From Membranipora membranacea (taxonomy: Eukaryota; Bryozoa; Gymnolaemata; Cheilostomatida; Membraniporidae), in the NCBI GenBank assembly GCA_914767715.1, contig OU612067.1, forward strand, positions 31,098,162-31,162,161: a DNA stretch of 64,000 bases, written 5' to 3'. Under the pieces are notes generated by a model, which saw only the letters and a list, made by a program, of their open reading frames with translations, had not been told where the DNA came from and searched no databases. Both the position numbers and the translations under genes were made by a program. This document shows, piece by piece, positions 10,905 through 23,683 of this stretch; position 1 is the stretch's first letter; every line of letters begins with the position of its first letter.

Positions 10905-13900
10905 ATGGCCGCTGAAATCGAAGGAGGCAAACTCTATGATACTGTAATTATCATAGATAGTAATTTTGATATCAAAGAATTGAAGGAGACGCTGAAATCA
11001 CAAGATGTGTACAACACCGATGACAAAGGTAAGGGTGGCCGCCAGGGTCTGGTAGACTAAGACTCAAGGTAAGTTATTACTTGGTACCCGGGTTAAAATG
11101 ATTCAGGCCAGGAAGTATCTTCATCTAGTGCAGAGACTTTGTATAGATAATAAAATAACATAGATAATAATTGTGAGTTTGAGATGAGATTTCTGTAGGA
11201 CACATTTAAGAGTATCCCACAATGCAGTTTTATTAAAACCCAGGGAGCTCTGTTCAATTGAGTTTTACCTGCCCCGCTGAGCATACCAATCCAGCTGATG
11301 GCCAATTTTCAAAGAAGGAATAATTTGAAGGAATATTGTGAATAAAGCTTCTTACTCATGCATTTTGTTTATGTTTTAAGGGAGTGGTAACTCCGCAAGT
11401 GATGTCGCATCCAGTAGCTGTTCTGATGATACTGCAGCTACTAGTGGTGTCCGACGTGGTCTATGTGAGGCTGTCATCTCAATGTGGCACCTGTTTCAAA
11501 ATTTCAACAACGCTAGCAATGACAGGTGCTCTGTGGGATGCTCTTTACTGTCATACATCTTGGGATTAACATTGTGGGTCTTCATTTGCTGCTCTCTGTC
11601 TCAGGTAAAAAACAAAGTCAATCTGATATTTAATGTTATTATAATTGTTAGGCAAAAATACCTGCACTTTGCACTGCAGATGCCTCTATGGTGCTGTGAG
11701 ACAAGCCAACCCGGGGTATCTTTATTTTTATTATTGTCATATTTAATATAATTTCAGCCTGGCTACACAAAGTCCCTGGCAAACAACTCTATGATTTTCC
11801 AAGATATTCCAATGCTTGAGGGCCTTCTAACGAGAAACAAGAGAGGGGACAACTCAGCACAGTCAGCAGCGCCCGACTTCCCCGCTGTGGTGATCTGTAA
11901 CAAAAATCAGCTGATGAAGACGGCAACGAATGAGATGATGGAAGAAGTTATCACCACTCTGTTTGATGACCAAGGTACTAGATGTTCTCGATGAATATTC
12001 AACTATCTGTTATTTGTATACTTTCAAGCCAACCTCTATAAATAAATAAATAATATCAATATTTTAATTTCTCATCAACATCTGTTTTGTTTTAATATTT
12101 GCCTTACCAAACTAATTTGTCCCATATTACTGGGATGTTTCATGATGATATAGGTGAACCATCGATGAATCCAAGATTGTTCTGATGAGTTGCAATAGAA
12201 TAGCAAATGGCATCATTCTGCTGTTACTTGCTAAACTGTCACAACATCAATCATTGTTTGCTTGGGCTAGTTTTCTTTTAGGTTTTACCACAAATTCAAA
12301 TAAATTATGACGACAATAATGTGGTATCATGGTTTCTGATTATGGAGACAACTCTAACCTCAGAATGAATTGTTTCTAGCAGTTAGAGGAGGATGGCCTA
12401 GCAATGAAATGCAAACCTCAAAAACTTGTAGCCGAACAAACTCTCAACTCATTTGTGATGCTTATAAATGTGCAAAACTTTGTCTATAATCACTCACTTC
12501 CTGCTGTAGATAACGGCGTCTCTAACCTAACACTGAATACTCTGAGTCAGGTACCGGACTTTGATAGTATAGGCTGGCTCTGGTTCTATGCCATGTCACA
12601 GCATAAGTTAGACACCATGTTCGTCAAGGTAACGTATAAAGCAGAATTTAGGTCATAGCAAATTGTGCTTTATTACTTCAATCATTTTTAAACTTTGACT
12701 AATTGACATCATTCTAGATGAAAAGGGTAATTTAGTTGTTGTCTCAGTATAACCTAATGATTCTTTCAGCAGATAAGCTCAAAATTGATGTCCCTATAGA
12801 AAGAAGGTATATTTTCTGAGATTAGAAATGAACAGGATGTTCACTCGAGACCTAATCACTGCACGAGACACTTTAATCAACACAATTCCTTCCTCGCTCA
12901 GTGTTACAAATCATGTTCACATCTATTTGATTTTCTCATTGTAATTTTCTTACTATGATTTTCTCACTCAGTGCACATACGGAGGTAGAAGCTGTAGTTT
13001 AGCAGACTTCACCCCGATGCTGACGGATGCAGGGCTCTGCTATGTGTTCAATGCTGGTAAACAAACAAGAGAGATAGCACAACTTACAGGTAGTTACTAC
13101 CAACCTCCCTAGAGAAAATCATATTCTCTTATCACTTTGTGCATGGGCAGATTTTTATTGTACACCAAGTTTACTCGGTTTCCATTAGCGGGCCAAGTTT
13201 CTTTTTTTATTCATATTATAGCAAAGTGGAGCCATGTTATACTAGTTTCTGGGGTATGTTTGATTGTTTGAAAGGGCAGCTAATCATTGTGATTATAATA
13301 TTGCAAGTGTGATCAAATAAGGGACGGCTTTATTTTTTATCGAATTGTTGTGATAATGATTTACAGGTCGAATATTGGTAAAACATTGGAATGTGAGAAT
13401 CCAAAACACACTTTAGTGGCTGGCTGGCTGACTGGCACCAAGCCCTATTGAATTATCAAGATGATGCATGATTGATTCTTCTAACACTACAGCATTACAA
13501 CATACATCTAGTGCTCTTAGATAATGGTTGCAACTTAGCCAATTACTCTCTGTGACCTGATCTCATTGTTGTTTTAGGATTATCGACTCTGACAGGACAG
13601 TTCAACAGCAGTGAGGGAACTGTCACTCATGAGGGTAATGGTAAGCTGGAGATCTGGCTTTCAGTACAACAAGATGAATATCTGTATCTGCGTGACACAA
13701 ACTCTGCCGGATTCAATGTAAGTTTATTGTCCCAAAACTCATTAGGAGTTGTCTTTTTATTGGGCGTGAAGCCATAACTCCCACTGTCTGACCTTGTGTT
13801 TGGCAGCTGAATGTTTCACATTCTACATCTTTAAAATCTTGGATGTTTGCCAGTACACAGTTAGACCTTGACGTGTATATCATTATCAAACTTGCTATCT

Positions 13901-16041
13901 CAACACTGTAAATCCCTAAGTGCAGCCAGATTTGAAGGGCAGGATGAACAGCTTTAATCCTATGACTATGTTATGCAATTGGTACATCTGAATTCCTCTA
14001 GGTGGCACTTCAGGATAAAAACTACCCGAGTCCACTGGTACTGGAAAAAATGAGAACAGCAGGGGTTGGGGAGTCAGAGATGAGAGTTTGTCCAGAGAAA
14101 AGTCTCCAAGCAGAGTACGTCTCTATCATTATCTTAATGATACCATTATCAGAGGATGAACATTACACAAGCCGTATCGTCTGTATAATTGGTATTGGTA
14201 TGACCAGAATTCCTCTTTGAGGCATTGGGTGGCTCTCATTTCTCATAGTTCTGTAAAGCTATTAAACACAGTTGAACATTAAATGCATTGATCTTCAGTT
14301 GAACGTACCTCCTTCAATAAGATATTAGTATGGTACATGCTACCATTTATACCCTACCGTAACATTAATGTTTTATATAATGCAGGGAGCACAATTCTCA
14401 CCATGAGTGCCTTAAGTTGAAGCAGCAATCTATGTGTGGATGTAATTGGTTTTATGATTGGACGCCTGGACCAAACACCACTATCTGTGATCCTCTGACA
14501 ACAAAGAACTGTCTGATGACTGAGGCTAACAACTTTATAGCAGGTAAATAAATGAAATTGGTTAAAGCTTTCAGAATATTTTTCTCATATCTAGGGCTCA
14601 GGTAAAAATCTCACTACAAACATGTGTATGTTGATGGCAATGATACTCAGTGTCAGTGACTGTGGGATATCTAGTGATGGTTCTAATGAGGTGTTACTCA
14701 TTGAGCAAAAAATGTCTTCTTGACACCAACAGAGAACCAAAAAGTAGTGTTCAAGACTTGGCTCTTATTGTATAAATATGTGTGTCCGTAGGCAGAGCTA
14801 CTGTAACATAGCGAAATATTTTACATAATTGATTAGAAGCATGCAATATTTGCGTCTCTTGCTCACCTTAGCCCTACTCATGTAATAATTTTATTAAAAA
14901 AAAGTTTGATGTGATAGCACCTACTTCACAAATTCAAATAAAAATAAACAATCAATCTGACAGATAATTATTACTTTGACAGAGTGCAAACATGAGAACT
15001 CACAACGTTCCAGACCATACAGTGTCGAGTCAGCTGAGTCAGCCAAGTCAGCCGAGTCAGCAGAGTCAGCAGAGTCAGCAGAGTCAGTCGAGTCAGCCGA
15101 GTCAGCCGAGTCAGTCGAGTCAGCCGAGTCAGCCGAGTCAGCGACAGTATATGATATAATTAGCTCTGACACTAACACTGCGTCTATGATGACTCTGAAG
15201 AACATCGGAGATTACTGGCAGAACCTAAATCATGGAGACACACCTTATAGTGAGAGTGAGAGTTGGAAAAGATCTATGGGTGAGTAACTGTGTCACTCTG
15301 AGCATGCGTAGTCAGAACATGAGTAGCCAAACACTAAACAGGCCTGTGCAAAAAAGGCATATAAAGAAAGGCAAGGTGTTCCTGGGGTGTACCACTCCTT
15401 GTTCAAAATTGACCCCTCCCCTAAGCAGAGACGGTAAGAAGATCTGTTTGTTCACTTGCGGAACCAGATATGTGACACACCCTGGGGTCAGTTCATCGCA
15501 TATGTATGGTCTTAACCGCCATTTTATAATAATTACCTCAAACTTCTTTAGATGCAAACTAATTTATAGGAACATGATTTCATAGGTCACATCTATTTAC
15601 TTAGGTTTGCCGCTGGATTCTTACTTTTATTGGCAAGAAAACCTAGCCATAATCTCAATATCTATGCTAAGTGAGAAGACATCTAAGCCGCAGGCTGATC
15701 TATTACTGAACCCTACAGCTAGCTTCTCTGCTACAAGGGACAATCCTGATATAATCAGTCTTCACGCTACAACCGTAAACCCGGTACTTACAATGCCTGC
15801 GCATAATACTTCTGAGAACTCTGGACTGTCGACGTCTCGCCCTATCACATCCCATGATACACCAGACAGAGTTAGTGTTTATCTCCACATTGCTGAGGAC
15901 TCTCAGCTGATAAGGCTGTGTTTGATAGCGGCCACGCTTGTGTTCTGTACCGGTTTAACCTTTATCAAGGTATGTAGGATTTGTGTCGCTGTACTCCAGA
16001 AGGTTATCATGAGGGCATGTGAGGGGGAGGGAACATGTTAG
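10905..16041 (+). CDS. DEG/ENaC (ASIC-like) channel family subunit
   Basis: Ten exons joined in frame (689 residues): 10905-11028, 11381-11604, 11758-11974, 12387-12628, 12972-13089, 13578-13717, 14002-14114, 14386-14543, 14983-15279, 15605-16041. Family marks in order: cytosolic N-terminus; membrane segment 1 (LLSYILGLTLWVFICCSLSQ); the post-membrane motif FPAVVICNKNQ; CTYGGRSCS then FTPML-TDAGLCYVFN; the AGF motif; a Cys-rich thumb (HHECLKLKQQSMCGC); ENLAIISI before the second membrane segment (LIRLCLIAATLVFCTGLTF). Members form trimeric sodium or cation channels. Three oddities are seen. The N-terminal gating His-Gly reads WHLF. The GxS selectivity filter is absent (LVFCTG). Thirteen Glu-Ser-Ala triplets sit in the ectodomain. 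A good donor (AAG/GTATGT, 15970) could move the C-terminus to an unseen exon. The exon 4 acceptor (TTAG, 12386) was chosen to keep frame. Confidence 0.9.
15027..15143 (+). repeat. 9-bp GAGTCAGCC coding repeat
   Basis: Thirteen 9-bp units in frame within exon 9 of the DEG/ENaC-like gene encode Glu-Ser-Ala (variants Lys-Ser-Ala and Glu-Ser-Val). It lies after the Cys-rich thumb and before the second membrane segment, where family members normally have no such insert. Third-position variation shows it is not brand new. Confidence 0.9.
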
Positions 16042-17840
16042 GTATGTGTTATATTCACGATAAGATGTAGATGAGATTTAGATAAGAAATAACTTTGGGA
16101 AGCGTCCGAATCAATTAATGGCAGGCAATTTGTACACACAATCAAAACCTTATCACATCCCACCTTCAATTTTAGCTGATTACCATGAAATAAGCCATTA
16201 TTTTTATTTGTTATTATGTATTTATTGATTTTACTACTCATTAAATTTTTCAATATGTCACTGTTCCTTTACTAAATTATACATATTTGTGTATCACTAT
16301 TTTGATAAGACCATAAAAATCTTTTCACTCTATTTAACTAAGCCATACATTTTTTCGGATGTATTGCTGTTATTTACCATCGATGATGAATGTTTTTAAC
16401 CCTCTACCACTTCCGTGGTAGTCTGATGTGTATATTCAATAATTAATTTTCCCTGGTTTCAATAAACAATATAGAAACTGTCCACGATATTTACACATTC
16501 ATTCAAGGTTGAGTGCATTGTGGGATTGACCTAAAATAAAAGTACAGGGAGTTTTTGTTTCAAGACTTCTACACTGATTTCAACCCTTCAAAATCCCATA
16601 TGTAGAAAATGGTAGGTTGGCTCAGTGTTGAGGCTTCGAACTTGTCAATTTGAGAGTTACATGCTTGAATCCTGGTCACTAATCATCATGTTAATAGAGG
16701 TGAGCTCCCTAGCCTTTCCATCCCCACCTTGTACTGCCTGTGTATCCATCATCCCATATATATTTCCTATGTATTATTTTCTGCCAAGAAGCTGGATAGC
16801 TGCATATAAAAAGGGATTTACATTTGAATGTTCATCTTATTGAAAGCAACAGTTACCATAACATTAGAATTATGTAATTAATCAGTGCAGCTTTGCCTAA
16901 TTATTTAATTTAGAAGGGCCTGTGTTAAACTGTGCTGTCATCCTTGTCCAAAAAGCTCTCACTGTGCTCCTCATCATAATAATTTCTTAGGTTTTCACAA
17001 GATCTAATATAGAACGAAGCAGTGCAAAGCCTGGACTTTTCACTTCATGGCACTGCATTGTACAAGATGTTAGTGTGTCGACAATTTCATCCTGATTAAT
17101 TGTTAGTTTATTTGCTCAAATAATACTGACTCAGGTGGAAAAATAAGTTCTAAGGCTAATATGTAAATACCCCTGTATGCAACGAGGGTGGGATGTAACC
17201 CTCTCCCACCCTCCCTGCTGTATACTACAATAAGAACTTACAAGTAAATATGAGCAGCGTTACTATGAGGATTTATCATAGCTAATATAAACAAACCCAC
17301 CCTCATTGTTATTAGGGAGGTGATAAGACAATGAGAGTAAGAATGAGAAGAGATTTAACATAGTCTGCCGCAGTTTTGTGTAGCCGGTCATTGTGATAAA
17401 GAAGGGCAAAGTACAATATTGTGTGTGAGGGCAATCAAGTCATTTGTGTCGCATTAAATTTCTCAAAATTGATCCACCAGCAGAGAGTAAAAGGTCAGTA
17501 GGTCAGCTCTAGATTTCCTGTTTCCCTATTTCCTGCTTCCCTGTTTCCCGTTTCAACCGAACCAAGTTATAAGGTAAGTTCTTTCTCTTTTCTCTCAAAT
17601 ACGAAAGGAAGATAGAGGTTAAAATCAAGTGTGATGATAATAGAGCGAGGATGATTAAGATAATTTTGTGTATGTCTATTCAACTGTACATTTTTTACAT
17701 CTGAATGTTTGGCTGACCAATCCCAATGTATTGTATTATGTACCATGTATTATGCCTTGTTTTGTCAATCACTCCATTTTGTGTCTTGAGTTACTTGACT
17801 GTTGACTGTCACTTAACAGATTTTTGTGATCTATAGTTTA
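16042..17840. other. intergenic, DEG/ENaC-like 3' side to caveolin 5' side
   Basis: AATAAA at about 16461 is a plausible poly(A) signal for the upstream gene if translation reads through 15970. A short palindrome (GAGGGTGGGA / TCTCCCACCCTC) is near 17186-17216, and a CTGTTTCCC-type repeat near 17517-17552. The caveolin promoter for the distal first exon should be in the right-hand part. Confidence 0.45.
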
Positions 17841-20800
17841 ATGATGGCCGATGCAGATATGAACGTCAACAGGACCCAGAGGGGGGACGTAGACCCGGGG
17901 CAGATCGATCTCGTCAACAGAGATCCAAACGATCTCAACTCTCATGTCGCTGTAAGTTACGTCCCTCAACTTCTTAAATGTATGTAGTACATAGTCCACC
18001 AATATATCAGAGGACATTACTTCTCTTGCCTTTGCAGAAGGCTAGGCTTGCAAGCAAAAGGTTCAGGTTATGATTTCCTGGTCAGGTCTTAAGTATATGT
18101 ATATGCATTTTATTTAGGGCAAATTTGTAAGAGGTTTCAAATCCCTTATTTGTAAATAACTGAGAAAACTACTAACACGGGGCTAACACTGGTTCTCTTC
18201 TATTTTCAAACACTTTTAGCAGGTAGTTACACTGCACAGTGAGTTTGCTTTCTGCTCATAATAAGTTAGCGGCTGTCATCAAGAGAGAGATCTGCTATAT
18301 GTGTGATTATTTGTCGGCTCGTTGGTCCTTGGCAGTCACTGCTCTGCTTTTGCATTTTTGGCAACGCAACCACAAAGACAGGCCAAAACGCTGTCATTAG
18401 GGGTCTTGCTAATAATTGTGAAATGCTAATAAACTCTGAAACGTTGACCTACGATGAATAAATACCAAGGTGGATGTTGTCTAACTCTTTGGTCGATAAA
18501 AAAAATTCGGCATCACATCTTTTATCACTCCACATGGTTTTATTTGAATGGTAATTTGAACGGAGGGCGACAAGGCATCTCAGTCGAGATCAGTTATTAG
18601 AGCAGATGTTTAGATCTGTTTGTGCATCATTAAAAAGCTTAGAAAAAACAAAGATTGGGAATGTATGCCACTCAAGAAGTGATCATCTATTTGATTTTCA
18701 ATTTTCACTCTTTATCTTGCATGTTTGGAAGGAACGCTAACAATCTTTTAATGTGTGTACGCAACTTTTACCGCTCAACTGAAATTTGAACTAAAAGTGA
18801 CACTAGTCAAGGTGCCACTCACATATTTGTTTGAACAACAAAACGATGATAAGTTTATATCGCCATGATTACTAAACGCCATCATTCAGTGATAATGTAA
18901 TCTTTTCGTGTCTTTGTGACCAGCTTACAAATCGCCGATGCTACAAACACATTCAATGTATCAATTTGCGATTAGACCAAGCAGGGATAATATCTCCCTG
19001 GACCAAGTTAGGTCCTTTTGCATGCATTCGGAGTTGCTCCCCTTCCACTGGTCACCCCGCAGGCAAAAATAACAAGTTTGCCTGCGGCGTGACCAGTGTA
19101 AGGGAAAAACGAGTATGCAGGCACACAGGATCAAACTTGTTCTAATGTCGTATACCAACGATTTTTAGTATTTTTTATGCTATTTTTGGACCTTTTCTAT
19201 TTTTTATTGCATCTCAGTGATGGATTACGGACAATGATTTCAAGTCTTTGGTGTGTCAATGGATTGGCATTAAAACAATGTCATATATTACGAGATCATA
19301 AAAGTCAAGTTATCAACCCATGCAATACCTGTTTGGGCTAGGCTAAGTCACTAATTGCTAATACTACAAATTGGACTGAGGGGCTTAAAGTGTTTGATAG
19401 CAGAGCACCTGTACTACTCAATCAAAAATTGAGCTAAGATCTTAGTCTAAGGTTACCTGTACTCCCTCTGCGGACATATCCGCTAAATTTGGGTTATTTA
19501 CATACACTTTCCGTAAGCTGCAGCCTAATGAGATCTGGCTAATAGATGTAAACATTATAAATGTCGCCCAATTTCAGCGGAGCCGATCGAAGGCCCCAAA
19601 TTTACTAATAAGCTTGATAATTAAAGCTCTTCAATATCTCAAGAGCGTCAGCTATCATAGATGGGTATATGTAAACCAGTGACGGAAAGCTAATATTCCC
19701 TGGTGCATGGCTCCTCAAATATGTCTATCTTGACGAATCACCTTCCCCTCCTTTTTAGAGGCGTAAGGTTGCAAAGGTTGAGCAAGTTGTTTTGATCAGA
19801 TGGATCAGGGGATTATGTACAGTATAGGCAATGACCATTTATGATCATTGGGCATTGGGAATGAGTATTTTTAATCTTTAGTATAGGTCGGTCACTTGCC
19901 AGTCTTTATTGTCAACTGCACCTAACTATTTACACTACAGTATTTATAATCTTTGCTATCCTATCCTCATCTCTTTGACAATGTTTTGTTCAATCGAACT
20001 ACATAAAATAATCTTGTAGCATCAGGTTTTAACAAAACACATTTTTGTTTTACCGCCGAATGAGTGTGCCACTTTTGTTCATGGTTTTTTGGTTCAAGTT
20101 GTAAATGGTGTTAGTTTACTTATGAAATTTGAGGTTTTAGGGTTATTGGGAGAACCTTTAGAAATTGGTTCAGTGTATGGTTGAATTCCTATCTTTTGAT
20201 TACATTATGCTGCTTTATCTTATATGTGTGCTAAAATCAAAGACTCAATAGTTAGGACAACAATTTGAGAATCTAGCGTTGTGTTTTCAAAGCTGAGAGT
20301 AGTTTTCATGGTTACTGAGGTCCCTTTGTCACACTTTATTTATTCTGAGTAAATATCACCTGGTCCTCTAAGTGGATATCACTTAGCCTTGGCAGGCTGT
20401 CAGGGGGAAGGGTGGGGGGGGACACACATACACCCCTGACAGCCTGCCCAGGCTAGATATCACTCCAAATCCTAAATCCTTCGGCTGGCAAACATGAAGA
20501 TTTGAAAGTTTGGCTTGTACTACACCAGGCAGAATACACATTGCATTAGGTGGTCAGGGCTGTTATCTTGGATAATTTTCACAGCTATTGTTTTGGAATG
20601 CGATGATGATTTGAATGTATTTGATCTGGAATCTTGTGTTATCTAACCGTTGTTTGCTCCGATAAAAGGAGTCTATGTTCTTAAATACAGCTTGGTTATA
20701 ATAGTGTATTATCTACAAATGACCAAATTTCAGAATACACTCAATTTTGTAAACCCATAGAAACCCTTTAGTCAATAAATTTACATGATAAAATTCAAAG

Positions 20801-23683
20801 ATTTTGTGAAATTATGGAATTGAACCTACACCCAAACCTAACATTTGTACAATGCTTAGTAAATAAAGAGAGGCATTATATGGAATTCAAAATCCTCCCC
20901 AAATTTTCACAATTTCATTCATTTAAGTGCCCTCAGGAATGATCGGTAACATCCGATGACATACCATAGTATGAAATGAGTATGCTGACCTAAATTCGTA
21001 TCAGTTTATTGCGAACCTTCCATCAAACTAGAGTAGATTTCTTCTTATCGCAATCCAAGAAATAAGACATAATCACAAAATGGCTGAAGCTAAGGATGCT
21101 TCTGACTTGAACTTAACAGAGAGGGACCCAAAAGCGTTGAACAGCAGTGTTCAGGTAAAGAAGCACCTGCTAAAGATTTCTCGGAGGAAACCATTTGTCA
21201 TATAACATATCAACAACTAACTTACGCCATGCATGCCAAGTTAATCGGGTACAAAAATTATTTAAAATCAATTACTTTTTTACATTTCGATTGCTTTTTC
21301 TGTTTGATCACGCTTTTGACCATTTATGATTTTGGTTTCAGGTATTATTTGAGGACATTATCGGAGAGCCAGAGGGAGCTCACTCAGCTGATTGTATATG
21401 GACATGGGCTTACAAGTGCTTTACAGGTAAGACACCTTTATCAATATCTCAGCCTCCCACTGCATAGGTCATAAAAAATGTATAACATATGTGTGGGGTG
21501 AGGTCTTCCTAGATTAAGTTGAGGTAACAATTTTGGTGCATTTATGTTGTCTGTAGGTTTTCTCCCTTGTATTGGGGTTTTATTTGTCAATAGGTTATCC
21601 TTTGCTTATCTGCCTCCTGACGTGACGCAGAGTTATCCTCTTAATCACTCAGAGAGCGTAACTCCTTATGATTTTAGAAACTGCTAGATTAAAGCAGGGA
21701 GTTTATATCCTAAACTCCCTGATTAAAGCAGGGAGGGTGATTAAAGTCCCTGATTAAGGTCATGCTAGACCTAAAGGGTAGCCACTGGATATGGAATAGG
21801 CTCCATCCATATAAGTTTTTTTCTGGCAAAACATAGCATGAAATTCTCCGACCTGTGACCTACCACTGACTCTAATAGATGTTTCGATGTGTTTTTTTTA
21901 GGTGGTAAGAGGATTTGCTACATGATTCTGACATATATCTGCGCTTTACCGATGGCTCTCTGGTGGGGATGTACCTTCGCCTGTATCAGCTTCGCTCATA
22001 TCTGGCATATTACTCCATGCTTCAAGGTTGTACAGATCAATCTAGGCTGTGCACAGAGGTAAGACTTACTGGTGAAAGTGCTACATCCGATCTGTTGATG
22101 ATGTCTGTATTGCACCCAACACTCCCAAACTGTCCCTAACTGATTGCCCTCATCCACGATCTTTTGCCTCCGCTGGACCAATCGATTTGCCAAGCATTGT
22201 GGATGCTTCCAGCCATATTTTTCAAATGCAAGTTGGGTCAGCTGCGTGTTTAAGGATTCACACCTATTAGGTAGCATAACACCTCAAAAACTATACTACA
22301 TAACAATTAATGACTATGAGAATTAATTAACATCAACACAATCCTTAGCCTAAGGGAATGAAAGTGCGTTGTGCTACCAATACTTCAATAATTACTACAC
22401 TCCCAACCCAGAACTAATTAAAGCCATGAAATTGAGAGAACCCATTTTAAACTGTTCTTAAAGTGGCAGTTAACCAATTCGTTCACACAGGACCTCGACA
22501 CTTTCATTCCCGTCATTCTCTCTATAAACCAAAGATTAAAGTTGATGGGTAGTTTTATATTGATAGTTCGGTGATAACCAGTAATCATGAATCACTTAAT
22601 TTTTTAATTGATATATTCATACTTGTGTGATAAACTTTGTCTAACACCTAGATTAAACCTTTCCTTGCAGGTTCTTCAGTTTATTCATCAACTGTTTCAT
22701 GGCTCCATGTATAGAAACTCAAGCGCTTATATTCAGTAAAATACATGTCACAATGCGCAACGAATAATACTCCTAACCTACATAATCTAATCAACAAGCA
22801 ATAGTATCATCTAAACGTAAGTATAACATAATGTCTAACCTGGACCAAGTTCTCTTCGGATGTGGCTGATAATGGAATACCACTTCAGTCAGGAGTGGTC
22901 TGATGGTTAAGGGTGCAGACTTGTGATCTGTGAGGTCCAGGTTCAATTTCCAACGCCGGCAGTCATTTCTGATTTGGTACTGGCGCGCCATTCATCCTAG
23001 CCAGGTCCTTGCGGAACGGGACTAAAAATATCGGAGGTCCACTGTGTGTTTGCACACCCCACATTCAGTAAAAAGATCCCCCTCTACCTCTTCGATAGTA
23101 AGAGTAGCCGGAATTCCGACGGGCAAGGGTATAGGGTGCGGCTTGAGTACCATGGGTCCCTGTACCTGTATTCTAGAGGGGTGACCCTATCCGCAATGAC
23201 GACTTAGACTTAGACCACTTCCAGCGTCCCTGGCAGCGACCCTGACAGTGTTTGACCACTAATACGTAAACGATATTTGATAGCAGAGTACATTGATTAT
23301 GTTGCCTTGAGAAAATATGGTGAAGCAAATTTTGTAAATACCTCAACCTAATCCATGAGAGGGCTACTCCCCGTTTGTGCTAAATTTTAACAAAGTGGTG
23401 GAAGTTCAAAAGTTAATTTTAGCTTGCAATCAATTATTATCCATTGAGTCCAGGGAACAAACCCCTCCTACTGCACTTGAGAACTAGTTAATGAAAGAAA
23501 GAAAGAAAATAAAAGGAATATCCACTTTTCGAAAAAGGAAAATTGCAAACCTACTTATATATTAACTAATTATATCTTGTTTTCAGATATCTGGCTACCT
23601 TTGTAAACTGCTGTATGGCTCCTTGTATTGAAGTCTACGCTCTCATATTTAGCCGAATTCATGTCACCATAAACAAGGGATAA
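17841..23683 (+). CDS. caveolin
   Basis: Main model: 17841-17951, 21342-21426, 21902-22058 and 23587-23683, 149 residues. Caveolins are hairpin membrane proteins that oligomerise into the caveolar coat. Landmarks in order: the oligomerisation-region start IDLVNRDPNDLN; the caveolin signature as FEDIIGEPEG; scaffolding domain DCIWTWAYKCFTGGKRICYM; the intramembrane hairpin with IPMALIWG-like ALPMALWWG and ISFAHIW; TPCFK and GCAQR with Cys at two known palmitoylation positions; and IFSRIHV near the end. Exon phases are 0, 1 and 2 throughout. A second first exon (21080-21154) and a second last exon (22671-22767) join in the same phases, giving up to four proteins. The first intron (3.4 kb) holds two foldback elements and the last holds a SINE. 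Identification is secure; the isoform pattern is inferred. Confidence 0.93.
18996..19143. mobile_element. foldback element, family A copy 1
   Basis: Inverted repeat around 19080 with arms containing CACTGGTCACCCCGCAGGCA and TGCCTGCGGCGTGACCAGTG, and outer ends GACCAAGTTAGGTCC / GGATCAAACTTGTTC. It lies in caveolin intron 1. A second copy is at about 29805-29950. Confidence 0.75.
20384..20455. mobile_element. 72-bp foldback with 9-bp target duplication
   Basis: Arms TAGCCTTGGCAGGCTGTCAG / CTGACAGCCTGCCCAGGCTA enclose a G-rich loop of about 20 bases. The perfect 9-bp direct repeat GATATCACT flanks it (20375-20383 and 20456-20464), as expected for a transposed unit. It lies in caveolin intron 1. 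Confidence 0.85.
21080..21154 (+). CDS. alternative first coding exon of caveolin
   Basis: ATG at 21080, 25 codons, ending at CAG/GTAAAG in phase 0, the phase needed by the exon at 21342. Its end LNLTERDPKALNSSVQ parallels IDLVNRDPNDLNSHVA of the distal first exon, so it replaces that exon rather than adding to it. It gives a 137-residue protein with a shorter N-terminus. It probably has its own promoter in the roughly 200 bp before it, comparable to the alpha/beta isoforms of vertebrate CAV1, but here as a separate exon. Confidence 0.85.
22671..22767 (+). CDS. alternative last coding exon of caveolin
   Basis: The acceptor TTCCTTGCAG is followed by 97 bases to a stop, exactly the length of the exon at 23587-23683. 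Read in the same phase, it matches that exon at 19 of 32 residues: NCFMAPCIETQALIFSKIHV versus NCCMAPCIEVYALIFSRIHV. It has no downstream donor, so it is an alternative terminal exon with its own poly(A) site rather than a cassette. The changed residues fall in the C-terminal membrane-proximal part; one Cys (NCC to NCF) is lost. Confidence 0.85.
22892..23215 (+). mobile_element. tRNA-derived SINE
   Basis: The head has an A-box-like TGGTCTGATGG (about 22896), a 5-bp anticodon-like stem (GCAGA/TCTGT) with loop CTTGTGA, and a B-box-like GGTTCAATTTC (about 22940), the internal RNA polymerase III promoter of tRNA genes. The acceptor stem does not pair, so it is not a tRNA gene. A body of about 240 bp follows and ends in the short repeat GACTTAGACTTAGAC. 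A body-only relative is at 45652-45745. The loop suggests a tRNA-Thr(TGT) origin, weakly. Confidence 0.8.

Noticed and set aside
22892-22960. Possible tRNA gene
   Set aside because: A- and B-box-like sequences and an anticodon-like stem are present, but the acceptor and T stems do not pair properly, and a SINE body follows.
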